DNA of 64,000 nucleotides from positions 15,069,501 to 15,133,500 of the forward strand of contig CAMQGK010000637.1 of the NCBI GenBank assembly GCA_947000775.1, given 5' to 3'. Shown here piece by piece: positions 23,548-36,467 of the stretch. The DNA is from Pterois miles. Its lineage: Eukaryota > Chordata > Actinopteri > Perciformes > Scorpaenidae. The number at the start of each line of letters is the position of its first letter. Positions within the stretch are counted from its first letter, which is position 1. The notes under the pieces are model-generated. The model was not told where the DNA came from, did no database searches, and saw only the letters and a program-made list of their open reading frames with translations. The position numbers were made by a program, and so were the translations under genes.

Positions 23548-25070
23548 CTCCACCTAACAGCTCATTGTTCAATTCTTGTTTTGTTTACTGCTATTTCCTG
23601 TTTCTCCAGCAATGATGGGTTTTGACATTTGATGTTAAGGCAACCCCACCAAACCACCACGGTCATTATTTCTCCCGCGTGGGAATATTTTTCGCAGTAT
23701 AAAGTTTTGTTTGACTGCATTATGCATTACAGTTGCTGAATGATTTATTCCGTCTGACAAGTAGCCCATAATTGAATGTAGCCTTCAAACGCAACGCTGT
23801 GAAAGCTATCACACTCACCCACGTTCGACTTCATCGCCTCCAGGAAGCCTACTCCCCATTCTACCCCAATTAAGATTGTTATTACTTTCAGCATAACTCT
23901 CTTATAATGGAGTACGGGCAAGAAGAAGGGTCAAATGCAAATGTGAGCAAACCAATTAGGTGGTGTTTCTATTCAGCAGCACTTCTCACAAGAGTTTTTG
24001 TTTTTAATAGATGGGCAGGATGTCACTCAGTTGCCTGAACTTGAACAGAAATGTTTGTTTGGAGAGACTCCGCTCACTCTGACTGTGAAATACAATCAAT
24101 TATCCTATTTAATCAGCAAACTATTGATGTGTTTAAGTGATACAAATTAAAACACTTGGTGAATTATCTGAGGCAGGTTCCCTTTTGATACACCTCACAC
24201 ATGCAGGAACCTCGTGTCAAGAGTGACCTCCGCTTATCTCGATCTTCATTGTCCTAGTCACCTATTGATCTCACCACGTCCTTCAAAATAACAGCAGGGG
24301 GAGGAAATTAAGCGCCTTTGTGCTTACGTGACCTCGACAAAAAAAAAAAAAAGTGAGACAGAGAGGGAAAGAAAACAGTGCTTCATTCTGCAACATTTAG
24401 TCCAATCAGCTCCCCGAGGCTGAACGCCGACGGGAGGCTGAGCTCCCGCGGTGAAGGAAAGTGGAGGCTGTAAGCCTGCTCTATTTCTCTATAGCATCAA
24501 AAATGCATGTGGGTGAAGTGCATTATGAATTACATGCAGGGCCTAACAAATCCATATAGCCTATAAGCACATGGCTGCTCAGCATCACAGGTTACTAACT
24601 GACTGGCATCTTCATCGTTATTATTAATGCTCTGTTTAAAAATTCGACCGAAGAGACTCATAAATCTGACTTTTACATACGTTTGGTTGCTTGACAGCAA
24701 TCAATGCACAAGCAGTACCGATTCAATACTGATTTTACATTGTGATTCCTTTATCTGCTTGAGATTCACATATTTTAGCATAGTGAGTATCAGCTGCATG
24801 AAAAACTTTTAAACCTGCAGTGGGCAGAATGGTTTTGGCTTCATTGGGCAAAAATCCATAATAACCTTTCAGCATATTGTAATTCAAGTGTTCTGAGAGA
24901 AAACTAGACTTCTCCTCCTGATGACTCTGTTTTCAGGCTTTAAAATATCTAGCCTGGGACGAGAGACTTTGACCAGTCACGTCATTTCAGATAGAGAGAG
25001 CGTCCCTATTGGCTGTTCATTCAGTAGAGGCAGCTGTCAATCACTCACGAACTCCAATTAAATGGTCAAA
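23548..25070. other. Non-coding stretch
   Basis: No gene recognised. The segment at 24400-24590, with octamer-like ATGCAT and ATTATGAATTACATGCAG, is free of obvious repeats and could be regulatory, but I have no direct support. Sequence at 24955-25070 is probably the left flank of the palindromic repeat that follows. Confidence 0.35.
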
Positions 25071-25357
25071 CTAGGCAGCGCTGATCAAATATGAATCAAT
25101 ATTCTGTTACTGTAATTTCTATTTCTCTTCTCAAATGTTTTCAGAAACATCTTGTAGTAGCTGTAAAATGAGGAAGTGTACTCCAGCTGGTGGGCGGTGC
25201 TTGGTATTTCCTCACTAGATCTCAACATGGCTGCCGGGTCACATACTCTCATTTTACAGCTAAACAGTAACTACAAGATGCTTCTGATAACATCTGAGGT
25301 GAGAAATAGTCATTACAGTAACAGAATATTGATTCATATTTGATCAGCGCTGCCTAG
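25071..25357. mobile_element. Hairpin-forming miniature element
   Basis: The left arm (about 25071-25168) starts CTAGGCAGCGCTGATCAAAT. The right arm (about 25245-25357) ends ATTTGATCAGCGCTGCCTAG, its exact inverse. The arms stay similar for about 100 bases through CATCTTGTAGT and TTTTACAGCT, with a loop of about 75 bases. I recognise this as a dispersed fish repeat. Target duplications were not identified. Confidence 0.7.
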
Positions 25358-25439
25358 ATTGACCCGTTTGTCAGTTTGTGAGGAGCATTGGATTTTTCTT
25401 TCAGGTTACTTGTCTCATGCTACTGTCAGGATATAGTGG

Positions 25440-26737
<1,298 letters not shown>

Positions 26738-26890
26738 AGGATCAGTGTGTAACATTTTGGGGGATCTATTAAGAGAAATGAAGACTTCATAACCATGTTT
26801 TCATTAGCACATAATCCCGTTTTTGTTAGCTTAGAATAGGGAGCGAGTCCTCTTCACCGAGTCCGCCAAGTTCCTACAGTAGCAAATTCG

Positions 26891-27319
26891 CGCAACAGTT
26901 TTTCATGTATTGATCCGTGTATATAGACACAATTTCCCTTTTTTCGTGATGGTCAGCATGAAATCTATTCTTATGTAATCCACTTAATTGTGAATTTTGA
27001 GGCTTTCACCCAGGAGACTAGTGCTTGTGTACCGTACTTAAGTTTTGCCATTTCTGGTGTTATTTCAACCTAAAACAAACCAAACTATGATCTTTTCCTA
27101 AACCTAACTACAGTAAGTAGTTTCATTGCCTAAACCTAACTAACCTAACCAAGTCAATCTTTTCCCAAACTTAACTAAGTAGTTATATTTTGAAAAGACT
27201 GAAGTGATCATTGACACATGCTTCACCTGATGATGGACATTCACAAGACAACGCGTGGAAATACACTGCTGAAAGTCGTGCTGAGCAGCACAAAAAAGGG
27301 GAGATTGTGTTGAATTGAA
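26891..27319 (+). repeat. Family D repeat with CCTAAACCTAAC motifs
   Basis: It contains GTAATCCACTTAATTGTGAA, CACCCAGGAGACTAGTG, GTACTTAAGTTTTGCCA and several CCTAAACCTAAC motifs. The same order recurs at 38296-38560 and 61872-62037, with related pieces at 60840-60905 and 62937-63060. It is dispersed, so a mobile origin is likely. Its class is unknown to me. Confidence 0.55.
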
Positions 27320-27530
27320 TAGATTCAATTTCGTCAGCCTGTGCAGCCCAGAACAGACAAACCAAACCCTTCACCTTTTTTATGTTACCTGAAGGCCACT
27401 GAAGTTCTCCAACATGCTTGTGAAACTGCAGTAACATGAGCCACAAAGTGCAAAACCGTTGTACGGCCAGCCGGCGTCTGACTTTCGTTGCTCTTAAAGT
27501 AGAGTTATTACGGTAAGGATGACCTCCAAG

Positions 27531-28174
27531 TAGTGTTGTAGTCAAGACCGCACCAACCGAGACCAAGACATTACCGAGACCAGAGAGTACCAAGACCGAG
27601 ACAAGACCAAGACATTTGGAGGTCGAGACCAAGACAAGACCAAGACTTTTGGAGGTCAAGACCGAGATAAAACCATGAGTTCCTGCATCCTCTGCACCAG
27701 TTGAGAGGGTTTTTAGTAGAGGAGGCATCATAATGAGACCCCACCGTGCTCTTTCTTTAGTCAAGAGGAAGACCTATGTTGCAAGAATGTTGACAAAAAT
27801 ACCTTACTGAAATGTCAGCCTTTTTCACACAGTTCATTTAACTTAGGCTTTGTTCTTTAATTATTTTCATTCTTTCTCTTACAGGTTTGCTAAGATTTGG
27901 GATTTGTTTCATTGTGCTGCTTTGAAAACAACAGCAGAGCAGAGATTGTTTCTATTGTTGTAATTCAAAAGCAAACAAATTAAAAAGAAAACTCACATTT
28001 TGATGTTTTGTTATGATTTTCCTTAAATATATTTGGTCATGGTTTTATCTCGGTCTCGACCTCCAAAAGTCTTGGTCTTGTCTCGGTCTCGACCTCCAAA
28101 TGTCTTGGTCTTGTCTCGGTCTCGGTACTCTCTGGTCCCGGTAATGTCTTGGTGCGGTCTTGACTACAACACTA
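27531..28174. mobile_element. hAT element with long inverted repeats (644 bp)
   Basis: Inverted repeats of about 140 bp (27531-27678 and 28037-28174) start TAGTGTTGTAGTCAAGACCG and contain repeated GAGACCAAGACA-like motifs. The left arm has an extra block of about 10 bases relative to the right. The flanks are CCTCCAAG (27523-27530) and CCTCCGAG (28175-28182), an 8-bp target duplication with one mismatch. Immediately inside the left arm is a piece of hAT transposase C-terminus. This marks the element as an internal-deletion derivative of an autonomous hAT transposon. It sits inside a family A element. Confidence 0.85.
27679..27810 (+). pseudogene. hAT transposase C-terminal remnant
   Basis: An open stretch of 43 codons, bounded by TGA on both sides, contains SAPVERVFSRGGIIMRPHR. 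This matches the conserved hAT C-terminal dimerisation motif (S-A-x-x-E-R-x-F-S-x-x-G-x-I). The DDE catalytic core and the N-terminal zinc finger are absent, so the fragment cannot act as a transposase. After the motif the frame reads ALSLVKRKTYVARMLTKIPY and stops, with no typical LxFLxxN ending. A splice-acceptor-like TTCTTTCTCTTACAG follows about 70 bases later and may be a relic of the parent gene's last intron. Confidence 0.8.
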
Positions 28175-28326
28175 CCTCCGAGTGAACGGCATTACCACGG
28201 TTTTGCACTCTGCCGCTCACGTTACCACCAACTTGGAAAAGGAGAAGTGAGCAGAGGGGTACTCAGCTGATTGCAATCTGTAAACACACCACTAGATGCT
28301 GTCAAATCCTGCACACTGTTCCTTTA

Positions 28327-30179
28327 AAATATTTTTCATTCCTTTTTGTTTAAATGCACAAAGAAGCAAAAAGGTACAAAATCATTACACACACACACAC
28401 AAGAGATTAAACCATTCTTCAGAGCCACATTACTATACTAATGGCTACTAATGAGTTTCAAATCATTTTCTGCTGAGGATCACATTCTCAGGTAGAATAA
28501 AACACATAGACGCTGCGCTGCCCCCGTCCTCTCAAAGGGAGATTTCTAGCGAGGGAGGGCGACAGTTGCTTCCTGATCTTAGAGCAAACATGAAATGGAA
28601 GGGAAGGGAGCAGATAAAGGGAGCGTCAGGCAAACCGGCTCAGTGTTCTACAGAGAGAGTGGGCTCGGTGTGATGTGTCCTCCTCAGCTCCTTTTTCCCT
28701 GCGCTGTTGGCGACTAAAGCAGAGATAGATTTTGACTCAGGTGCAAACTGAGCTGTTTTGTGGACGCCCACACTGGCCCGTTATCTTACAAATACAATAC
28801 ACCAGAGACAGGGCATCTGTTGTGGCTCTGTGTGTGCAGGGATGCGTTTTTTTTGTGTCTGTGAGTGTGTGGATGTTTAAAAGATAAACAGATGATGATT
28901 TTTTTTTTTTGCATCACTTTCTGTTATCATATGTGATGCAAACTTCTAAAAACACACTGTAAAAAATAGCATAAAAGGGCAGGGACTGATCTCTGCCGTG
29001 TGCTGTCTTGATGGCAGCGGTGTTTGGCTGTGGCAGCTGTTTCCACACTGAAATATCCAACCTATTTGTACTGCCAGGACTGGAGCTAAGGGATGAAGAG
29101 GGAAAGGTGTAAATGTAAAACAAGCCATGACAGGATACGACAAGAGACAGAAAGTTCCTCTCTCCCCCTGTGGTGCTCTCTTTTACACTCTCAACCATTT
29201 TAATCTCCCCCTTAATACCATGCCTTCCAGACTCAACTTTGATCACTGTCATTCTGCAAACTTACAGGATTGGAAGGATTGAGACAAATGCATTATTCAT
29301 CCCACACACCAATTTGGGTCTCCTCTGCTGTCTGTAATGCACTTCTCTCATCTCCCTGTCACTTTTGTCTTTTGTTCAGTTTGCTCTGTCGGAGGGCGCC
29401 ACTGATCTTCAGGGATCCGTAATGGACTGCAAAGTCTAAACCAAAGGAAAAATATCATAGATTCACACCAGTTAAAAGAATATGAATACATATTTGTAAT
29501 ATAACATTAAAATGCATTGGCTAGTTAGTCTTAAGGAACACAGCCGTACCGGTAAATCCTTAATTTAGCAAATATATTTCATTTCAGTCCCACAAGTTAT
29601 GCCTCTCTCAGTTCAGTTTATGTCGAGCAGCAAACAGCAACACCACCCTCGTATTTGTTTCATGGCGCAGATAATATCTAACCACCATCATGATCGCCTT
29701 GAGCGGGAGTGTGTGCTAAGCTTCCCGACCCAACCTGCACCTGGGTAAATCACACCCAGAGCTCATGAGTCAGGAGCCGGTGTAATAAAAATGAATTGGA
29801 AATCGCTGCAGAGGCCTTGAAGAGTTGATTCACTCTCCAGTCAGACGGACTAAACAATAATCTTGACAATCCAAAGTGTGTGCCAGTGACAAAATCTGAC
29901 TGTCAGTCCAACAAGGTTACATTTGTACCCAAACAGCAGGGCTCACGCTGCATTGGCAGATGACTGAATAATACAGAGCTCCTGGATTTTCAATATGTGA
30001 TAAACATAAAGTATGATAACTATGTTTCTGGGGTCCTTTACATCCTGATCTCTGAGCAGGAAAGTAGCATTTTTAAAAGGAAAAAAACATGCATTCATCC
30101 ACGGGTAGGGTGTAGCATGAAACAGGAAAAACACTGCAGCCCCTCGATTGTCCCGCCCCCTTAGTTACTGTTGCTATGC
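28327..30179. other. Non-coding stretch
   Basis: It contains a short (AC) run at 28388-28401 and T runs near 28848 and 28900. No gene recognised. Confidence 0.4.
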
Positions 30180-30800
30180 CTGATGAGGTTTTTGTTCTCA
30201 CCAAGTCCCCAGGAAGAGCCAAACCATATTACTACAACTTCCGGGTCCGTCGTGTGATGCCATTTGGCCCAAAAAGACGATTTCCCCAAAGACCAACATT
30301 GGAAAAGAATTTAAATCAGCGGATATTTTGGTAACACTTTATTTTAAAGCTCCACATATTTCATAGTAATGAGGTGATAATTAGCAAATAACCTTTTTGA
30401 AATTTCTTTTGAATTACTGCAAAATGACCCCAATATTTACCTAAAATTGCTAGAAAATTACTTTATTATAAAAATATATTTTTTAATAATAACACTGTAA
30501 TTTGGCAGTAATTCCAAAGAACTTTCAAATAGGTTACTTGCTAATTATCATCTAAGTACAATGAAATTTGCCGACCTATAAAATAAAGTGTTACCCATAT
30601 CTTTTTAGGTGAATCGACTTCCCAGTATGAACACTGATAGTCCTTATTTAAATCATTAGGTCCTAAAAGTTGTAAAATTCACTAATAGCCAAGTCGTTGT
30701 AATGAACTGCAGAGGCTGCGCGTTTGGGAGGCGGAGTTAAAGGAAATTCTAGTGCACTTGCTCCATCAGCCCATGGATGTGGACGATCCAGGTAATTTTA
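30180..30800 (+). repeat. Interspersed repeat interrupted by a miniature element
   Basis: Sequence before 30330 (including ACTTCCGGGTCCG and GACGATTTCCCCAAAGACC) and after 30595 (including GACTTCCCAGTATGAACACT and GGGAGGCGGAGTTAAA) appears to be one dispersed repeat known to me from fish genomes, split by the element at 30330-30595. It has no coding function that I can see. Confidence 0.45.
30330..30595. mobile_element. Palindromic miniature element with GGTAACACTTTATTTTA ends
   Basis: The left end is GGTAACACTTTATTTTA and the right end is the near-exact inverse AAAATAAAGTGTTACC. Inner parts also pair: ATAATTAGCAAATAACCT against AGGTTACTTGCTAATTATC. The element is 266 bp and AT-rich, with no reading frame. 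The target duplication is unclear. Confidence 0.75.
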
Positions 30801-31296
30801 TACCAAGACAGTCAGTGTTTTTGGCTTCATGCTGCACTGAGACACTTTCACAGAAATTAATTGGGGTCCCACCTCCGACGCTGTATCCATTTCTCTTTAT
30901 ACATCCGTGGTTCTCACACGGCATGTGGTTAATAATGATAATGGAGGCAGATTTACCTCTCAAACTCTCAGTAATTTTTCAAATAATGGGACTTTGATTT
31001 CATGCAGAGGTAGGTAAAAGAAGGCTTCTCATTTCTAACTAACAAGTATTGATTTTTTCAGTTTAAATGTCACAGCAGATAGTATCAGGTGTAAACATCA
31101 AGCCAACAACTGACTAAAAAAAAAGGTTTGGGAACGCTGATATGCAGTGTAAAGTGGTCGGAAGACTAGAAACGCACCATATAAAATGTATATATATATA
31201 TATATATTGTATATACTGTATATTAAAAAAAAAAGTTGGTTATGGAGACAGATAAACACCATCCAAAGCTTGACAGGCCTGCTGTACCTCATTATA
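30801..31296. other. Non-coding stretch
   Basis: No gene. An AT-rich tract (TA repeats near 31188-31207 and an A run near 31227) precedes the SINE. Confidence 0.4.
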
Positions 31297-31625
31297 GAAG
31301 AAGAAGAAGAAGAAGATAGTCCTTTATTAGTCCCGCTAGGGAAATTTAATTTTTTTACTTTTTTAAATTATACACACAAATGCAAAAAAAGGTCCATATA
31401 TATACAAAAAATGGAGAGGGGGGAGAGGGGGGGGGGGGCTCCTGAGAAGGGCGCAGAGAGGAGGGGGGGGGGGGGTTTGGTGGGGGGGGCCTCGGGGGGG
31501 GCCAAAGGGGAAAAAGGGCCCCTCCCCCCCCCCCAGCTCACACTAATTTTTTGGTCATGGGGGGAGTAGAACCGGTGACCCTCGGGCCCCCAAGCCACCC
31601 CCCAAAAAACTGAACCCCCCCCATG
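31297..31625 (-). mobile_element. tRNA-derived SINE, G-skewed copy
   Basis: On plus it reads (GAA)n, then TCCTTTATTAGTCCCGC, and later GAACCGGTGACCCTCGGG. This is the inverse of the SINE at 13447-13770. From about 31409 to 31560 the expected sequence is replaced by long G runs at positions where other copies have mixed bases, while spacing is kept. This looks like base-calling or gap-fill damage and not evolution. The reading frames across it (31186-31569 and 31368-31685) are artefacts. Confidence 0.75.
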
Positions 31626-32189
31626 GCTGCTAAGCCGACTGATCGATGATTGGACAATCACTGCTCGAGAGGAGGGGTTTAGCAAACTGCTAATTTAAAA
31701 AACTAAGCTTATAATACACATGGGCTAATACACTGTGTGCCTGGAATCAGATGTTTCATGCCACACCCTACTCATGGATCTCATTTCTCCTTTTTAAAAT
31801 GACACGACGACAGACATTCATGTGAAACAGTCAGCCAGGCTACGAGGGAAACACAGCGAACCATTGTTAACGGTGGGAGGACATTTGTCTCGTTATGCAG
31901 TGTGTCGTGCAGTGCAAAGTCACCAACAGTTCGGTCTTATGTTGCACCATTCTTCATATGTGATGCATCATTTGCCATCCCATCTTGACGCTGACACATG
32001 GTGATGTGGTGCGAAAAGTGTTCAAACAGCCGGTCAGCGTGACATATTTAATTCTGAATGTTCAATGAAGTTTCTCTCTCATTGTCTTTTTTTTTTTTTT
32101 TTTTTAAAGAGAATCTGTTCTACTTATTTTCAGGTGCATACTTGTATTTTGGGTTTCTACTTGAACATGTTTACATACTTTGATGTTCA
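31626..32189. other. Non-coding stretch
   Basis: Contains a T19 run (32087-32105). No gene recognised. Confidence 0.4.
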
Positions 32190-32575
32190 AGAAACGCTTC
32201 AATTTTCACCTCTTCTCACCTTCGGTCTGAAACGCTCTGTTTGAGCTGCCGCCCCTCCAAAGAGATGAGAGGTTAGCTGGCCCACCGCTGTGATTGGTCA
32301 ACCGAACCAAACTCTTCCAACTCCGCTTTGTTTGAGGCCATGCCAAACTTGCTGCTGGGCAGATATTATGCAACTGTGTTACTTGGTGACATCACTGTGC
32401 TACAGAAGAAAAGGCGTTTCGGGCGGTTCAGGAGCAGCGTTTCTGTGAGCGAGAGGAACTCCCTTCGGCTTAGACTTTGTAACTCTGCAGACCTTTTACA
32501 TGCACATAAAACTATATAACACATTAAAAGAGATGGGAAAAAGCACAAAAGCATATTAGGTCATCTTTAACAACA
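32190..32575 (+). repeat. Interspersed repeat fragment
   Basis: Segments such as CCCCTCCAAAGAGATGAGAG, CTTGGTGACATCACTGTG and AAGGCGTTTCGGGCGGTTCA followed by CATATTAGGTCATCTTTAA belong to a dispersed fish repeat I recognise. The class is unknown to me. The overlapping 63- and 62-codon frames are not genes. Confidence 0.45.
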
Positions 32576-33945
32576 GTATAGAGTTATTGTATTTCTTTGA
32601 AGGAAATACAATTGATTGTGGGAATTATTTGGGTTCAGTAGAAGGTGTGAAGGGCAATAGAAAATACTATTTCATTGCAAAATTACGTTTCATTTGTCCT
32701 GTAATCAGCGAGCAACGCCAGCTGTTCTCTTTGCCACAGGCTGAGTCTGTGCCAGATATTATTTGTCAAGAAACCTGATTATGGAAATTACCAAAATATC
32801 TCTTGAAGAATTACATTTTTTATGGAATGCTAACAAGATTTTAAACTCTGAATAACCCTTTTCTTGCCTCCTACTACAATCCTCCCACATTTTCCAAATA
32901 CACTCGAGTCAATAATTTTAGTATTAAAATGCTATTTCTGTTGAGAGGCATTAATGGCCCTGCTGGAGACCTCATGTGACAAAAGACAACAAAACAAAAA
33001 CAAAAAACAAAGTGACATCTAGAGCAAAGATCTCCTTGGTGATAAAGGGGTGATTGTTTTCTGGCGGAGCAAGTGCTGATTTAAGGTGGCCTTAAGGGAT
33101 TTTTCACCTAATCTCCAAAGAGTCAGAGGATAATGCCATCAGCAGTTTAGATTCTGATCCAGGGGTTTATTTGAGCGATTCAGAAGAAAGGGTTTTCTCA
33201 AGATAAAGACACAATTAACCCATCTGCATGTGATACCTCCAGTCATGGCATTGACTTATCCCTTCAAGTCCTTTAAGGTATCGCTTGAAACAGTTATTAT
33301 TTACACAACGTATTTGACAGCAACAAAAGGGTGTACTGTGAAATATGAACAGCAGCAGTGATTACACAGGGCATGATCAAAACAATGAATAAAAGACTTC
33401 TCGCAGTGGCACACTGGCTCTGTGTCGACGTGGGATCCTTTATCTGGCACAGTTTTGGTCCAGATATAGAAATAGATCACATCAATTTGCAGTCCCGCAT
33501 GTGTTGTCAATAAGGAAAAAAGAGAAACGTACAAAAATAGCACGAGCAACCCATTGTGAATGGTGTATCTTTTGTGTTTTTGAAAAAAAAAAAAAAAAAA
33601 AAAAAGGTCTGCAGACTGTACTACTGACTCTAAAAAGATAGAATCGTCTGCATCTCTGCCCCAGAGATTTTTGACAGGGTTTTGGTCCAGTTATCTACTA
33701 GAGCACATGCTCAGTATCAGTCGGCATGGTTATCATCCAAGGATATCATTTTACTTTTTGTCTCAGCTCAATAAATTTATACATGCTCATGTGCTTGGAG
33801 ACATTTACAAATAAAAAAGATGCTTACAAATAATTTGAATTATGGCATGAATTGGCCGGTATGTTGGGGCATTGTTGCTTTCCAAGACAGAACTGTATAC
33901 ATTTTGGCATTAGAAGATCAAAACCACTCTCGTGTCTGTAGAGTA
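32576..33945. other. Non-coding stretch
   Basis: Contains an A23 run at 33583-33605 and an AAAAC-rich stretch near 32985. No gene recognised. Confidence 0.4.
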
Positions 33946-35000
33946 AACATGAAGCTACAACCAGCAGCTGGTTAGCTTAGCTTAGCATAAACGCTGGAAA
34001 CACGGAGAAACAGCTATCCTGGCTCTGTCCAAAGGTAACAAAAACTGCTTATCAGCATCTCTAAAGCTCACCGTGGATGGATTACTGAGGGGGCCTACTG
34101 GGAACAAGGCCAGGGGCCCAGAAGGTCACTCAAAGAGAGACGCACAAAACAACAAGAGGATAAACAACCATAAATGGAGCTTCTTACTCCTATTTATTAC
34201 ATGGATTTGTTGAATTGAATACTTCATTTTGATTGGTCAATGAGAGCATTCTATTTATTTCTTTATAACAGACCGTTGCTACGTATAACAGACTGTTGCC
34301 TTGGAAACAGTTCTGATCTCAGACTCCGGAGGACCATTTTTCTGTCAAATTGTTGATATCTCAGCTAAGCAGCCGTGTAATAAGCAGGATACCGTACCGC
34401 TAGAGGGTTGTTGTTGTGAAATAAACCCCTTCAGGGAGATAAGAGACTGTCCTGTCGGGGTTTCTTTCACAATGACCGCCTCGCTGTACATTATCCCTTA
34501 CATACAGAGGTGGTAGGGCCCGTTGCATGTATGTCCACGGGCCAACTGTCTAATAATCCACCCAAGAATCTCACTGATAAACACATTATATATACATCTT
34601 ATTTTTATATGATTTCATCTTTTATAATCCGTTTCTTATGCACTTGTCTTGTTGCTTTTAATGTTTTATGTAAAGTGCTCTGTGTAGCTAAAGTGCTATA
34701 TAAATAAACTTGCCAAAAAAAAAAACAAAGAATAAACAATATGCCATTTCACAGGGGGGTTATGGGTTGTTCTTACACTTGGGTTTTTGTGCAGATTAAA
34801 ACAAATGGATTAAACAAATTGATTAAACAGACATCTTAAACAAACAACACATAATGCGTTAACTGGTGAACTTTAGAGTCACTGGTAGATGGACTTTTTT
34901 TCACCTTTGGACAGAGCCAGACTATTTCCTGTCTTTATGCCAACCAGCTGCTGGCTGTCGCTATGCATTTTTATCTAACGCTGGGCAAGAAAGCATATGT
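33946..35000. repeat. Composite of dispersed repeats
   Basis: The left part (CAGCAGCTGGTTAGCTTAGC, then GGCTCTGTCCAAAGGTAACA) and right part (CACCTTTGGACAGAGCCAG, then CCAACCAGCTGCTGGCT) are partly inverted relative to each other. They look like two ends of one repeat. Between them lie other pieces, including the family E copy at 34206-34502. No gene recognised. Confidence 0.5.
34206..34502 (-). mobile_element. Family E miniature element copy
   Basis: Read on minus it begins TAAGGGATAATGTACAGCG and ends in TATTCAATTCAACAAA. It contains inverse forms of AACAGACCGTTGCTA and TCAGACTCCGGAGGACC. Two tandem copies of the same family lie at 50755-51200. The family has TAAGGGATAA at one end. Its superfamily is not known to me. 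Confidence 0.6.
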
Positions 35001-35258
35001 CGCACTGTTGCTTTAAGATTAAATTATGTGCACAGTGATTTGAATTTGCTTAGCTATGGGCGAAGATCAGACTTATTATACGGCGGTAGATGCACCTGCA
35101 CCGGCCCGTGCCGCCTAAGGTAAGTGCGTTGTTGGACTTCCATCATTGTGACCACCCCCTGTGATAAGTAATATTAATACCATTGTATTTACTTGAGTGG
35201 GTAAAGCATGCTTTACATCTAGTCAAAGTAGCAAGATGCTAAACAGTTATGTTAGATC

Positions 35259-36467
35259 TTTATTCCTGAAGAGATTGGGTATCATACAATGTCTTTGATG
35301 CATTTAGAGAAAACCAGATTTCATGGCATGGATTCAGTAAACAGAATGGATATGGGGCTGTGGTAGACCCTGTGGCTATATAAAGATTATAGTCATTATA
35401 ATATTATTGCTTTCATCACAGAGGAGGGAGATTACGGGCCCTTAAGACAAAGGTTATGGTTTCCTTATGGGCCAACCTCTAAATCTAACCAGTAACACCT
35501 AAGTTGAAACTCTAATCGAGTGTCTTGTATGACCACACAGGCCTTAAGTGGATTTTGTTAAATAATGAACTGTCCTAAGCAGTTAATTGATGACAAAATG
35601 CCCATAAATGCTTTATAATATCACAGGGTATTATTATATGATTGCTTTGTGCTTATCAAGTAAAAAGTATTGACTCTTTCAACTTAAGTGTTACTTTAAT
35701 AAGCAAGTGAAAATTGCGTAGCATTGTGCCCAGTTCAGACAGGTCATATGATGCCAATAATGCATCTTCAAATGCATCATCTAGCAACATATTCTGTATT
35801 TGATCAACTAATAAAGTCATAAAACCGCACATGGTAAAATAGTCTATATATGAAATACCAAAAAATCCAGCTGTGAACAAACATGAAAATGGAAACAAGG
35901 TAATATAGTTAAGGCTAAACATCTTTGTCTATTACCTTTGTATAGCTAAGTCAATAAGAGGAGCATGCAATCAACGTAACATTGCCACAATTTTACATTA
36001 AACAACAAAAGCAATCAACTCAAAAACGAATGTGTGTGCCTTTCGCCACCACAAATTAGAACCATGTTAATGTAGGTTTTCCACGTCGTAAAATCATATG
36101 GCTTTGTGCAATTTTTCACTGTCTGTAAATTCACTAATGAAATTGTTTTTTTTTTGTAAAATAATATATCAATAAATGTCATGCCGGAAATTATTGAGAT
36201 TCTGTTCTACATGCGCTGTTTCTTACATGCCAGATTGTGCTAATTGTACATCATCCTAAAAAAAATATCTTTCGTCATAGCATGTACACTCACATCCAGG
36301 GACAAATGTGCTCAGTTCCATCACCCTACTTTATATAAGGTATTTGTGCACATGTTCTACATTTCTTTTAATATAAGAATATTGTCCATTAATAAATTAG
36401 GGATAGTACAAGGACTTCAGGTAGGGAAATAAAGGTGGATGGCATAAGTTAAAATAAGTTGCCTGCT
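35259..36467 (-). other. kcnj3: Probable kcnj3 3' untranslated region
   Basis: AT-rich sequence directly after the conserved kcnj3 stop codon (TAG at 36470-36468 on minus). A polyadenylation hexamer AATAAA occurs on minus at 35264-35259, about 1.2 kb downstream. Extent is inferred from position only. The minus-strand frame at 35656-35922 is then UTR sequence and not a gene. Confidence 0.35.

Larger units (their letters stand above)
26738..28326 (-). mobile_element. Family A miniature transposon, broken by two insertions
   Basis: Read on minus it starts at 28326 with AAAGGAACAGTGTGCAGGAT and ends at 26738 with the inverse of AAAGGATCAGTGTGTAAC. Segments 28183-28326, 27320-27522 and 26738-26890 belong to this family. 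The hAT element at 27531-28174 and a CCTAAACCTAAC-rich repeat at about 26891-27320 have inserted into it. The 193-codon minus frame at 27183-27764 is built from these repeats and is not a gene. Confidence 0.65.

Noticed and set aside
27183..27764. 193-codon minus-strand frame
   Set aside because: It is built from the hAT inverted repeat and the family A and D repeats, and has no protein family resemblance.
31186..31685. 127- and 105-codon Gly/Pro-rich frames
   Set aside because: They result from G runs in a damaged SINE copy.
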